Origin: Actinophytocola oryzae
Lineage (GTDB): Bacteria > Actinomycetota > Actinomycetes > Mycobacteriales > Pseudonocardiaceae
Reading direction: 5' to 3'
Assembly: GCF_004364325.1 (NCBI RefSeq)
Contig: NZ_SOCP01000021.1
Span: 1-64,000, forward strand
Length of the DNA: 64,000 nt
Within the stretch, counting starts at the first letter, position 1. The number at the start of each line of letters is the position of its first letter. This document shows positions 49,772 to 58,313 of this stretch, piece after piece. The translations under genes were made by a program, and so were the position numbers. The notes beneath the pieces are model-generated. The model searched no databases, was not told where the DNA came from, and worked only from the letters and a program-made list of their open reading frames with translations.

Positions 49772-51195
49772 CCGGGGTGACCGCCGACGAACTGCTCGAC
49801 CTCGTCGGCGGTCAGGTGTCCACGCACGTCGTGATCCTGGTCGACACCTCCGCGTCGATGGCGACCGGCGGGCGGTACGGGTACGTCACCGCCGCGGTCG
49901 AGGGGTTCGTCGCCGCGCTTGGACCCGCTGACACTGCGTCGGTCATCCCCTTCGACGAGGCTGCCGGCACGACCTGTCACGCGAGTCCCGGCGACCCGAC
50001 GCTGGCCGGCTGTGTGCCTCACGGGCCCCCGACCGGCTCCTACACCGACATCGGCCGCGCCATCGCCGCCGCCCTGTCCGACGCCGAGGCACACCCCGGC
50101 TCGATCGTCGTCCTCGTGAGCGACGGTGACCACGAACCGACGGACAGCAGCGAGTACCCGGCCCCGCCCTCGGCCACCGCACCCGGCTGGCAGGGCCTCC
50201 GCGCCAGAGCCGCGGCCCTGTCCGACGTCACCGCCTACGCGCTCCCCCTCGCCGGCAGCAGCGGTGTCAACGCACTCGACGTCGTCTTCCCCGGCGCACG
50301 CACCCTCACCGCCAGCTCACCCGCCGACCTCCAGACCGAGCTGGCGACGGTCACCGAACCCCGCCGCAGAGCCGTGACACAGCAGCGGCTGGCCGCCGAC
50401 GCACACCCGACGGTGACGGCCACCTGGGTCGGCGCCCCCGTGAACGGCGAGTCCGGTCACGGCACGGCCACCCTCCGCCTGCGCTCCGGCGCGACCCACG
50501 TTCCCCTGACCGTGACCCTCACACGCCTCCGCGCGGCGGGCCACCCGATACAGGCCGACCTCCCCGCCCCGGTGACCCTCGCCCCGGGCGCCGCCGCCGA
50601 CGTGGCGATCCCCCTGACCTGGCGCCCGCCAGCCGAGGAAGGTCTCTGGCGCCGCACGGCAGGCATGTCCTCGACCCTGACCCTGTCGGCGACGGTCGGC
50701 ACCCCGTGGGCCGGCGCACTGCGTGACCTGCGCATCGACGTCCGCCCCGGCCTCGCCCCACCGGAACCGCTGCGGCTCACGTGGAACCGCGACCTCGGCT
50801 GGACCGGCACCGCCCGCACGGTCGGCGTCCTGCTCGCCATCGTGCTGGTGGCCGCTTCGACAACGGCCGGCAGACGATCCTGGCGTCGCCGGTACCCCGC
50901 GCCGACCGGGAAGGTGCGGGCACGCCCGCTGTTCGGCACGGAATGGTCCGACCCGCTGCCCGTCGGCAGGCTCGCCGCCATCCGGCGCCGATCGGCCGCC
51001 GGCTTCCCCGGCACGGTGGTCATCCGCTACCGAGGCGTCCGTGACACGCCCGGCGGCACCAGGGAACCCGTCTACGTCATCCACTACACGCCCCCACCCA
51101 CGCGCGACCGGCGGCCTGCCCAGGACTGGAGCCACTGCCGCCCAGGCGCCTCCATCCTGGTCAACGGCACGCTCTTCACCCACGAGAACCCGTGA
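49705..51195 (+). CDS. Membrane-anchored von Willebrand A domain protein
   Basis: The 496-residue protein has a signal peptide (RRLAVLLVALLSAAFPSASA), a vWA domain with the MIDAS motif DTSAS, a following Thr in SYTDIGRAI and Asp in VSDGDHEP, a beta-rich stalk, one TM helix (about 375-395, GVLLAIVLVAASTTAG) and a basic cytoplasmic tail of roughly 100 residues. It would expose a metal-dependent adhesion/sensing domain outside the cell. As last gene of the CHAT operon it is the only obvious envelope component. GTG 49705 is coupled by GTGA. Confidence 0.85.
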   Translation: MRRLAVLLVALLSAAFPSASADPGVTADELLDLVGGQVSTHVVILVDTSASMATGGRYGYVTAAVEGFVAALGPADTASVIPFDEAAGTTCHASPGDPTLAGCVPHGPPTGSYTDIGRAIAAALSDAEAHPGSIVVLVSDGDHEPTDSSEYPAPPSATAPGWQGLRARAAALSDVTAYALPLAGSSGVNALDVVFPGARTLTASSPADLQTELATVTEPRRRAVTQQRLAADAHPTVTATWVGAPVNGESGHGTATLRLRSGATHVPLTVTLTRLRAAGHPIQADLPAPVTLAPGAAADVAIPLTWRPPAEEGLWRRTAGMSSTLTLSATVGTPWAGALRDLRIDVRPGLAPPEPLRLTWNRDLGWTGTARTVGVLLAIVLVAASTTAGRRSWRRRYPAPTGKVRARPLFGTEWSDPLPVGRLAAIRRRSAAGFPGTVVIRYRGVRDTPGGTREPVYVIHYTPPPTRDRRPAQDWSHCRPGASILVNGTLFTHENP

Positions 51196-51201
51196 AGCCG
51201 G

Positions 51202-51449
51202 GTCGTCGGCGGCGACTCACCTGGGCAATGCCGCCGACGACCAGGACGACCCCCGTGCACGGACCGGCCCGCCGTGGGCCGTGGTGCGCGTCGGTCGTGG
51301 CGGGGGCTCGTGCCACGTACCGGCTCCGGGGTCGAACCGCTCCGCCGACCGTCGCGCGGTCGTCGTCTCGCGGAGCGGACCACGCGGCCGCCGGTCACGA
51401 GGACCGATCCGTCCTGCGGCCGTGTGGCGCTGAGGGTTTCCTTGGTGGG
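51202..51449 (-). pseudogene. Decayed 3' extension of the Kelch gene
   Basis: Downstream of the Kelch stop the minus strand still encodes Kelch-repeat pieces, but in different frames: SVLVTGG, then AERFDPGAGTWHEPP, then VLVVGGIAQ. This is what a longer Kelch protein would look like after a premature stop and frameshifts. No intact gene is seen in this 254-bp gap. Confidence 0.55.
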
Positions 51450-52505
51450 TCACGGGATCAGCACCTCACCGACAGTGGCGGTGCCCCCGGCGACGAGGAC
51501 GCGGTCGTCCGGCAGCTCGATCATGGCGTGGGCACCGCGACCCTCGACCAGGCGGCCGAGCGTGAACCAGGTGCCCGCGACGAACGCCAGAGCCGTGTGG
51601 TGTCGCGGGGTGCCGGTGCCGCCGGTGACCACCACGACGCCCGACCGGAGGGTGATGGCCCGGTGGCCGCCTCGCCCGCCGCCCGGCATTGGCGGCGCGG
51701 GTCGCCACGTCCCGATCCACGGGTGGAACAGCTCCGCGGTGGCGAGACCGTGCGGGTCGAACGAGCCGTCCGGTGCGAGGACCGGGTCGCCGCCGGTGAC
51801 CAGCACGCGGTGGTCGAACAGCAGCACGGCCTGGTGTCCGGCGCGGGGTTGGCGCAGGTCACCCGTCGCGGTCCACGCACCGGTCGCCGGGTCGTAGAGC
51901 TCGCAGCCGGTCAGCGCGGCGGCGCTGTCGTCGGTGGGGAGCAGACCGCCGACGACGAGCACCCTGCCGTCGTCGAGCAGTACGGCCCGGTGGTCGGTGC
52001 GGGCGTCGGTCATCGAGCCGGTCGCGGTCCATCCCCCGGTGTGCGGGTCGTACAGCTCCGCGGACGTCAGTGCGCCACGACCGCCCGCGACGAGCACCCG
52101 CCCGTCACGCAGCCGGGTCGCGGTGTGGCCGTTGCGGACGGTGGTCATGGGCGAGGTGGGTGTCCACCGGCGGGCCACGGGGTCGAACACCTCGGCGGAC
52201 GCCGTGTCCGCACCGCCCGCGACGAGGACGTGGCCGTGCCACAGGGCGGTGGTCGTGTGGTGCTGCCGGGCCACCCCCAGCTCCGGCCCGGCAGCCCACG
52301 AGTCGCCGGTGGGGTCGAACACCGCGGTAGCGGCGCTCGCCGCACCCCCTGTGCCGGTACCGCCGGCGAGCAGTACGGCGCCGCCCGGCAGCGGCACCAG
52401 GTCCACAGCGGACACCCGGACGGGCGGAGCGCCCGCGGGCAGCCACGTGCCGGGCACCCGGGTGGACTCCTTCGTCGTCGCTCGGTTGGGCACGGCTGCT
52501 CCCAT
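51450..52505 (-). CDS. Kelch-repeat beta-propeller protein
   Basis: The 351-residue protein has at least six Kelch blades, each with a VLVAGG or VLVTGG strand followed by an ELYDPxTGxW-type strand (LYDPHTGGWTATG, LYDPATGAWTATG, VFDPVARRWTPTS). It has no signal peptide or catalytic motif. Such propellers mediate protein or carbohydrate interaction. It seems truncated, since further Kelch remnants follow its stop in shifted frames. It is divergent from the SARP gene across a 105-bp region. Confidence 0.8.
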   Translation of the reverse strand: MGAAVPNRATTKESTRVPGTWLPAGAPPVRVSAVDLVPLPGGAVLLAGGTGTGGAASAATAVFDPTGDSWAAGPELGVARQHHTTTALWHGHVLVAGGADTASAEVFDPVARRWTPTSPMTTVRNGHTATRLRDGRVLVAGGRGALTSAELYDPHTGGWTATGSMTDARTDHRAVLLDDGRVLVVGGLLPTDDSAAALTGCELYDPATGAWTATGDLRQPRAGHQAVLLFDHRVLVTGGDPVLAPDGSFDPHGLATAELFHPWIGTWRPAPPMPGGGRGGHRAITLRSGVVVVTGGTGTPRHHTALAFVAGTWFTLGRLVEGRGAHAMIELPDDRVLVAGGTATVGEVLIP

Positions 52506-52554
52506 CAGTGATCGCCTGCCGGGTCACCGTTCCACCGGGAGTTTGCGATCCGTC

Positions 52555-52560
52555 TACAAT
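52555..52560 (+). promoter_or_regulatory. -10 box of the SARP regulator gene
   Basis: TACAAT is one base off the TATAAT consensus and lies 50 nt upstream of GTG 52611. No recognisable -35 is found at 17-18 nt. No Shine-Dalgarno precedes the GTG. Confidence 0.35.
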
Positions 52561-52610
52561 TCGTCGACATCGCCGGTATCTGGAGCACGTCAACGGGTTC
52601 CTCTATTGGC

Positions 52611-55355
52611 GTGGACGCGTTGGTCCGGGTACTGGGACCGCTCGAGGTGCGGACCGGCGACGACGTGCTCGACCTCGGGGGCACCCGGATCCGCACACTG
52701 CTCGCGGTGCTCGTCGCGAACGCGGGCCGGGTCACGACCGTCGCCACGCTCGTCGGCGCGCTGTGGGGCGAGGACGACGCACCACCCGGCGCCCACCGGT
52801 CGGTGCGCACCTACGTCTCCCGGCTGCGCCAGGCGCTGTCCGGTCTCCCGGCCGACGAGCTGTCGCTGGTCACGCACCCCGCCGGCTACGTGTTGCGTGC
52901 CGGGCCGGACGTCGTGGACGCCGTGCGCTTCGAGCGGCTGGTCGCCTCGGTCAGGACGGCCGAGCCCGCGCAGGCGGTCGAGCGGCTGACGGTCGCACTG
53001 GGACTGTGGCGGGGGGACGCCTACGGCGAGTTCGCCGACGTGGCGCCACTGCGGGCGGAGGCGGCGCGGCTGCACGGGATGCGCCTGCGTGCGGTCGAGG
53101 ACCGGGTCGAGGCGGAGCTCGCGACCGGGGAGGGCGCGGCGCTGGTCGAGGAGCTGAGCGCGCTGACGGAGCGGCACCCCGGCCACGACCGGCTGTGGGG
53201 CCACCTGATGGTCGCGCTGTACCGGGCGGGACGGCAGGCCGACGCGCTAGAGGTGTTCGTGCGGGCCAGGGGCGTGCTGGCCGAGCGGTTCGGGCTCGAC
53301 CCGTCACCCCGGCTCGTCGAGGTGCACCGGCAGGTCCTCGCGAACGACCCGGCGCTCGCGTCGCCCGTCCGGCCGGTTTCCGTGGTGCGCAACGACCTGC
53401 CGCGCGACATCGCCGACTTCGCAGGCCGGGGTGCGGACCTCGCGCGGCTGGTGTCGGCCGACGAGCCGCTCGGCACGGCCATGGTCATCGAGGCGCTGGA
53501 CGGGATGGCGGGGGTCGGCAAGACGACGCTGGCCGTGCACGCCGCGCACCGGCTCGTCGACCGCTACCCGGACGCGCAGCTGTTCGTCGACCTGCACGGC
53601 CACACCCCCAGCGCGGCGCCGGTCGCGCCGCTCGCCGCACTGGACATGCTGTTGCGGGCACTGGGGGTGCCCGGCGAGGAGATCCCGAACGACCTCGACG
53701 CGCGTGCCGCGCGGTGGCGGGCGGAGCTGGCCGCCCGCCGCGTGCTCGTCCTGCTGGACAACGCCGCCGACGCCGCGCAGGTCCGGCCGCTGCTGCCGGG
53801 CACGGCCCGGAGCCTGACGCTGATCACGAGCCGCCGCAGGCTCGTCGACCTGGAGACCGCGCGGACGATCTCGCTGGACGTGCTGCCGGTGGCGGACGCG
53901 GTCGCGCTGTTCACGCTGGTGGTCGGCGCGGACCGGGCGGCCCGCGAGCCCGAGGCGGTGCTGGAGGTCGTCGAGCGGTGCGGGTACCTGCCACTGGCGA
54001 TCCGCATCGCGGGCGCCCGGCTGCGGTCCCGGCCCGCGTGGACCATGCGGCACCTGGCGGACCGGCTGCGGCAGGCCTCGCCGCTCGCGGAGCTGTCGGC
54101 GGGGGACCGGAGTGTCGCGGCGGCGTTCGCCCTGTCCTACCAGCACCTCGACGAGGCGAGGCGGCGCATGTTCCGGCTCCTCGGGGTGCATCCCGGGCCG
54201 GATGTCGACGCCCCGGCGGCCGCCGCGCTCGCCGACGTCGACGTCGCGGAGGCCGAGCGGCTGCTGGAGCACCTCGTCGACGACCACCTCGTGCAGCAGC
54301 GGACGGCGGGCCGGTACCGGCTGCACGACCTCGTCCGCCTGCACGCCCGCGCGGTGGCGGGCGAGGAGGAGGTGTCCGCCGCGCTGCGCCGCGCGGTCGA
54401 CTTCTACCTGCACACCGCGTACCGGGGCAGCAGGCTGCTCGACCAGCAGCACCCGCCGGTGGACCTCGGCACGCCGAGCTGCGTGCCACTGGCCCTGCCC
54501 GACGACGCCGCGGCGATGGCGTGGTTCGACGCCAACCACCCGAACGTGTTGGCCGCCAGGGTGGCGGCGGAGGAGGCGGGCTGGGACGTCGCGGTGTGGC
54601 AGCTCGCGTGGACGCTGGACAACTTCCACTACCGGCGCGGGCACATCCACGCCAACATCGCGTCGTGGTCGGCTGGCCTCGCCGCGGCCGAGCGCCTCGG
54701 CGACGTCGCCGCGCAGGCCCGCGCCCACCGGCGGCTCGGCCTGGTCTACGCGCCGCTCGGCGAGGCGGAGCAGGAGACGGCACTGCACCACCTCGGCTGG
54801 TCGCTGACCCTGTCGGAGAAGATCGGCGACGCCCTCGGGCAGGCGGGCGTCCACTTCGTCCTGGCCCTGGCCATGACCCACCGCGACGACTACCGGCAGG
54901 CACTGACCCACATGACCAGTGCCAGGAACCTGTACCGCGACCTCGGCGACTCGAAGTGGGAGGTACGCGCGCTGAGCATGATCGGCGCCTGCCACACCCG
55001 TCTCGGCGACCACGAACAGGCCCGCGACTACTGCGAGTCGGCGCTGGAGCTGTGCCGTCGGCAGGAGGACGTCTACGGCCAGGCGGACTCCCTCGACAAC
55101 CTGGGCGGCATCGCGGCGGCCACCGGACGGCACGCCGACGCGCTGGACCTCTACGACCAGGCGCTGGCCCTGTGGTGCGACCTGGACAACACCTACCGCA
55201 GGGCAGGCACGCTGGCGTCGGTCGGCGACGTCCACCGCGACCTCGGCAACCACGACGAGGCCCGGCACGCGTGGCAGCAGGCCGTCGACCTCTACCGGGA
55301 GCAGAACCTGGAGACCGCCGCGTCCCGGGTAGCGGACCGCCTCGTGCCGCACTGA
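52611..55355 (+). CDS. SARP/AfsR-type transcriptional regulator with NB-ARC and TPR
   Basis: The 914-residue regulator has an OmpR-type winged helix (LVRVLGPLEVRTGDDVLDLGG to YVSRLRQAL), a bacterial transcriptional activation domain (about 100-250), an NB-ARC ATPase with Walker A GMAGVGKTT, and C-terminal TPRs (about 680-900, LGDVAAQARAHRRLGLVYAPLG and similar repeats). AfsR-type SARPs integrate kinase signals and activate secondary metabolism or development. The nearest biosynthetic cluster is about 25 kb away, so its target is unclear. Its TGA stop is supplied by the left arm of a palindromic repeat. Confidence 0.92.
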   Translation: MDALVRVLGPLEVRTGDDVLDLGGTRIRTLLAVLVANAGRVTTVATLVGALWGEDDAPPGAHRSVRTYVSRLRQALSGLPADELSLVTHPAGYVLRAGPDVVDAVRFERLVASVRTAEPAQAVERLTVALGLWRGDAYGEFADVAPLRAEAARLHGMRLRAVEDRVEAELATGEGAALVEELSALTERHPGHDRLWGHLMVALYRAGRQADALEVFVRARGVLAERFGLDPSPRLVEVHRQVLANDPALASPVRPVSVVRNDLPRDIADFAGRGADLARLVSADEPLGTAMVIEALDGMAGVGKTTLAVHAAHRLVDRYPDAQLFVDLHGHTPSAAPVAPLAALDMLLRALGVPGEEIPNDLDARAARWRAELAARRVLVLLDNAADAAQVRPLLPGTARSLTLITSRRRLVDLETARTISLDVLPVADAVALFTLVVGADRAAREPEAVLEVVERCGYLPLAIRIAGARLRSRPAWTMRHLADRLRQASPLAELSAGDRSVAAAFALSYQHLDEARRRMFRLLGVHPGPDVDAPAAAALADVDVAEAERLLEHLVDDHLVQQRTAGRYRLHDLVRLHARAVAGEEEVSAALRRAVDFYLHTAYRGSRLLDQQHPPVDLGTPSCVPLALPDDAAAMAWFDANHPNVLAARVAAEEAGWDVAVWQLAWTLDNFHYRRGHIHANIASWSAGLAAAERLGDVAAQARAHRRLGLVYAPLGEAEQETALHHLGWSLTLSEKIGDALGQAGVHFVLALAMTHRDDYRQALTHMTSARNLYRDLGDSKWEVRALSMIGACHTRLGDHEQARDYCESALELCRRQEDVYGQADSLDNLGGIAAATGRHADALDLYDQALALWCDLDNTYRRAGTLASVGDVHRDLGNHDEARHAWQQAVDLYREQNLETAASRVADRLVPH

Positions 55356-55399
55356 AGGACGCCTTTGTAACGCCCAGCGTTACGAAGGCGTCCTTCAGT
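55351..55399. repeat. GAAGG/CCTTC repeat, inverted pair, at the SARP stop codon
   Basis: Arms of 22 bp differ at one position and enclose a 5-nt loop. The family is the same as the 29275-29720 copies. The left arm begins ACTGAAGG, whose TGA (55353-55355) is the stop codon of the SARP gene. It sits between two convergent genes and could terminate both. Confidence 0.8.
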
Positions 55400-55418
55400 G
55401 CGTGGGGGCCGGCGGTGG

Positions 55419-56390
55419 CTACGGTCTGAGGGGGAGGCCCGCGGCGGTGTAGATGTCGTCGATCAGGGACATCGTGGCGACAGAGTCGGCCGGTGGGGTG
55501 AGGTTCGTGTCCGCGCCGCCGACCGCCGCGGCGAAGGCACGCAGCTGGCGCGTGTAGGTGCCCTCCCCGGCGACCCTCTCGCGGCGCCGGTGGCCGTCCA
55601 CGGTGACCACGAGACGGCCGAACACCTGTGGTGCCGCGAAGTTCGTGACCGTCATCGTGCCGCGCTCGCCGAGGACCCGGGCCCTGATGCGGAACACGGT
55701 TGTCGACCACATCGACGCCCGGACCTGTCCGGTGGCGCCGCCCGGCAGGTCGAACTCGGCCGTCATCGCGCGGTCGACGCGCCGGTCACGCGACAGGGTC
55801 CGGGCCGTCGCCGACCTGACGGCCGGTTCGCCGGGGGAGAGCAGGCGCAGGCAGTGCACGGCGTAGCAGCCCGCGTCCATGAGCGAACCGCCCGCGAGGC
55901 CGAAGTCGTAGCGGATGTCGGAGAACAGGGGCAGCGGGAAGCACATCGCGGTCTCGACGCGCCTGATCTCGCCCAGCTCTCCACTGTGGACGATCTCGGC
56001 CATGCGCGCGGCGACCGGGTGGTACCGGTAGTGGAACGCCTCCATCACGACCCGGTCCCCCGCGGCGGCCGCGACCTCCCGGGCCTGCGCGGCGTTGGCG
56101 GTGAAGGGCTTCTCGCACAACACGTGCCTGCCCGCCTCGAGCGCGGCGAGCGTCCACTCCGCGTGCTTCCCGTTGGGCAGCGGGACGTAGACGGCGTCCA
56201 GCGACGGGTCGGCCACCAGCTCGGCGTACGACCCGTGCACGGTCGCCACCCCGTGCTTCGCGGCGAACGCCTCCGCCCGCCCGCGGTCCCGCGCCGCGAC
56301 GGCCGCGACCTCGACCCCGTCGACCACCCTGGCAGGCCGCACCAACGCCGTCGGCGCGATGCGAGCCGCCCCCAGCACACCGATCCGCAC
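55419..56390 (-). CDS. Gfo/Idh/MocA family oxidoreductase
   Basis: The 323-residue protein has the N-terminal Rossmann motif GVLGAARIAPTAL, the family signature CEKPF (catalytic Lys), AFHYRYHP and a C-terminal alpha/beta domain with GGSLMDAGCYAVHCLRLL. It oxidises or reduces a sugar or inositol hydroxyl using NAD(P). The pattern resembles glucose-fructose-oxidoreductase or dihydrodiol dehydrogenase subgroups. No sugar-pathway partner is adjacent. It is codirectional with the downstream CHAT locus but 18 nt apart, so possibly cotranscribed. Confidence 0.9.
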   Translation of the reverse strand: MRIGVLGAARIAPTALVRPARVVDGVEVAAVAARDRGRAEAFAAKHGVATVHGSYAELVADPSLDAVYVPLPNGKHAEWTLAALEAGRHVLCEKPFTANAAQAREVAAAAGDRVVMEAFHYRYHPVAARMAEIVHSGELGEIRRVETAMCFPLPLFSDIRYDFGLAGGSLMDAGCYAVHCLRLLSPGEPAVRSATARTLSRDRRVDRAMTAEFDLPGGATGQVRASMWSTTVFRIRARVLGERGTMTVTNFAAPQVFGRLVVTVDGHRRRERVAGEGTYTRQLRAFAAAVGGADTNLTPPADSVATMSLIDDIYTAAGLPLRP

Positions 56391-56408
56391 CGCAGGACAC
56401 CTTCCGTC

Positions 56409-57767
56409 TCAGTCGGGCACCCGCACGGGGTGGTCGTAGTGGAGCCGGTCCGGGGCCACCGTACCGCCGCGGTAGAGGAACTGGGTCACGCTCTGCCACG
56501 TCCCGCGTTCCTCCTCCAGCGTCTTCGGGAGGTCGATCCGCAGCTCCTCCAGCACCTTCCAGCGGTACAGGTCGAACGCCGTGCGCAGGCGTTCGGTGTA
56601 GGCGAGCATCGCGTGGGTCGCGTTGCGGTACAGGCCGTAGGACACGACCAGCAGACCGAGCGGCCACAGCACGCAGATCGACAGCCGTAACGCCGGTGAC
56701 CACAGCGACAGCAGCACCACCGCCACCGCCGAGCCCGCCACGATCAGCCGGTCGCGGGTGCGGCGGAACTCACCGCACAGGACCAGGCCGCACAACACGA
56801 CCGCCAGGTACGTGAGCCACGCCGCCGGGGTGCCCGTCACCGAGGGCAGGTGGAACGCGAGCCACCACGACAGCGGCGCCCCGAACAGCGGCAGGAACAC
56901 CGCCACCGTCAACAGCAGGTCCACCGACACCCTCGCGTCCTTCAACGCCTCCGCGAAGTCGTTCGGCAGCAGCGGCCGCAGCCGCGTCCACATCACCACC
57001 GCGTCCAGGCGGTAGCGCACGGCCGAGTGCTGTTCCGCGGCCAGCACGACGTTGCCCATCGTCGTCGGGGACACCCCGCGTGGCGGCTGCGGGTACAGCA
57101 CGAACAGCCTGCGCTGCACCGAGGCACGTTCCTCGCGGACCTGCTGCTCGGCCGCCGCCAGCCGGGTGTCGAGGGCGAACCACAGCGTCGTGAACCGTTC
57201 GGCGCGGCCGGTTTCCTCGCCGTGCAACGCCTTCGCCAGCTCGGTGAGCCGCACGGACGTGCCTGCCGTCCACTCCGGATCGTCGGTCAGTCCCTCCAGC
57301 GCGGCCAGCTCCGCGTCGATCTCGTTGCTCGGCAGGGCATGCGGGGTCACCTCCGCCGGGCGGGGGAACGCGTCCCGCTCGCCCGCCAGCCGCTCCTCGC
57401 GGCGGCGCAGCACCTCGTCCTGCTCCACCAGCGTCTGCCGCGCACGCTCCTGGCGGCGCAGCAGCGGCACGCGCACCCGGTCCGCCCACGACGGCCAGTA
57501 GCCCTGGCACACGCGGTCCTGCCACTCCCGCAGGTTGCCGACCAGGAACGTCAGGAACGCCGCCAGCACGAGGAACCCCGCGATCAGCACGGTCTGCGCC
57601 ATGCCGGGCAGCCTGCCCCACCGCGCGACCGCGCCGGACACGCCGGCGACCGTCATCGAGACCACGAGCACCGTGCCGCCCATGAACGCCAGCACGGGGA
57701 AGAACGTCGAGACCAGCATCCGCCGGTCGAGGTAGCCGGTGACCTCACGCAGCACCGAGGCGAACAT
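56409..57767 (-). CDS. Membrane protein of the second CHAT locus
   Basis: The 452-residue protein has two N-terminal TM helices (about 17-38 and 58-78), a long charged cytoplasmic helical domain (about 80-270, Glu/Arg-rich), and four or so TM helices between 295 and 395. A C-terminal helical tail of about 55 residues follows. I do not recognise a family. ATG 57767 overlaps the preceding stop as TGATG, tying it to the CBS-like and TPR-CHAT genes. A membrane-perturbing or membrane-tethering role in that system is an inference from context. Confidence 0.6.
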   Translation of the reverse strand: MFASVLREVTGYLDRRMLVSTFFPVLAFMGGTVLVVSMTVAGVSGAVARWGRLPGMAQTVLIAGFLVLAAFLTFLVGNLREWQDRVCQGYWPSWADRVRVPLLRRQERARQTLVEQDEVLRRREERLAGERDAFPRPAEVTPHALPSNEIDAELAALEGLTDDPEWTAGTSVRLTELAKALHGEETGRAERFTTLWFALDTRLAAAEQQVREERASVQRRLFVLYPQPPRGVSPTTMGNVVLAAEQHSAVRYRLDAVVMWTRLRPLLPNDFAEALKDARVSVDLLLTVAVFLPLFGAPLSWWLAFHLPSVTGTPAAWLTYLAVVLCGLVLCGEFRRTRDRLIVAGSAVAVVLLSLWSPALRLSICVLWPLGLLVVSYGLYRNATHAMLAYTERLRTAFDLYRWKVLEELRIDLPKTLEEERGTWQSVTQFLYRGGTVAPDRLHYDHPVRVPD

Positions 57768-58309
57768 CAGGCGTCGGGCTCCATCTCGCCGTGGAACGCG
57801 ATCCGCCCGCACGTCGGCGGGCGGCCGTCGGGCGTCGGTGTGCTCAGCCGGAGGTGGTAGGGCGGCGTGCACCTCGTGCAGACGTACCCCAGCGCGGGCA
57901 CGTCGGGGTCGCCCGACCGCACGTCGGCAGCGAGCAGGTCGAGTGGCAGCGCCGTCGCGATCGTCGCCCTGGAGACCACGCCCGCCGGCCGGCCCTCGTT
58001 CACCAGGAGCACGTGGTGGGCGTCGATCCGGCCCACCAGTTCGGCGAGGTCGACCAGCTCGTCGCCGGACAGCTCGTCGGGGTGGTCGGCGAGCACGAGC
58101 AGCGGCGGGAACCGTTGCGCCAGCGCGGCGAGCGCGGTGTCCCGCGCGTCGAACGCGGTCAGCTCCGCCTCGTCCAGCACCCCGAGCGTGCTGCCGTCCG
58201 CGGTCGTCACGACCACGTGCTCCGCCTGCTCCAGCTTGGCCAGAGCCTCCCTCGGGTCGACGTCGTCACCCACCTCGACCCAGCTCCCGACCAACTCCGT
58301 CAGGCGCAA
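57767..58309 (-). CDS. CBS-like protein with C-terminal zinc ribbon
   Basis: The 180-residue protein has paired CBS-like segments (HVVVTTADGSTLGVLDEAEL and HVLLVNEGRPAGVVSRATIA) and a C-terminal zinc-binding stretch with CTRC and a later Cys in PPTCGRI. CBS pairs bind adenine nucleotides, so it may act as a nucleotide sensor. The TTG start at 58309 is 4 nt after the TPR-CHAT stop with GGTGAGGG just upstream. The exact start is uncertain. Confidence 0.6.
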   Translation of the reverse strand: MRLTELVGSWVEVGDDVDPREALAKLEQAEHVVVTTADGSTLGVLDEAELTAFDARDTALAALAQRFPPLLVLADHPDELSGDELVDLAELVGRIDAHHVLLVNEGRPAGVVSRATIATALPLDLLAADVRSGDPDVPALGYVCTRCTPPYHLRLSTPTPDGRPPTCGRIAFHGEMEPDA

Positions 58310-58313
58310 ACCC

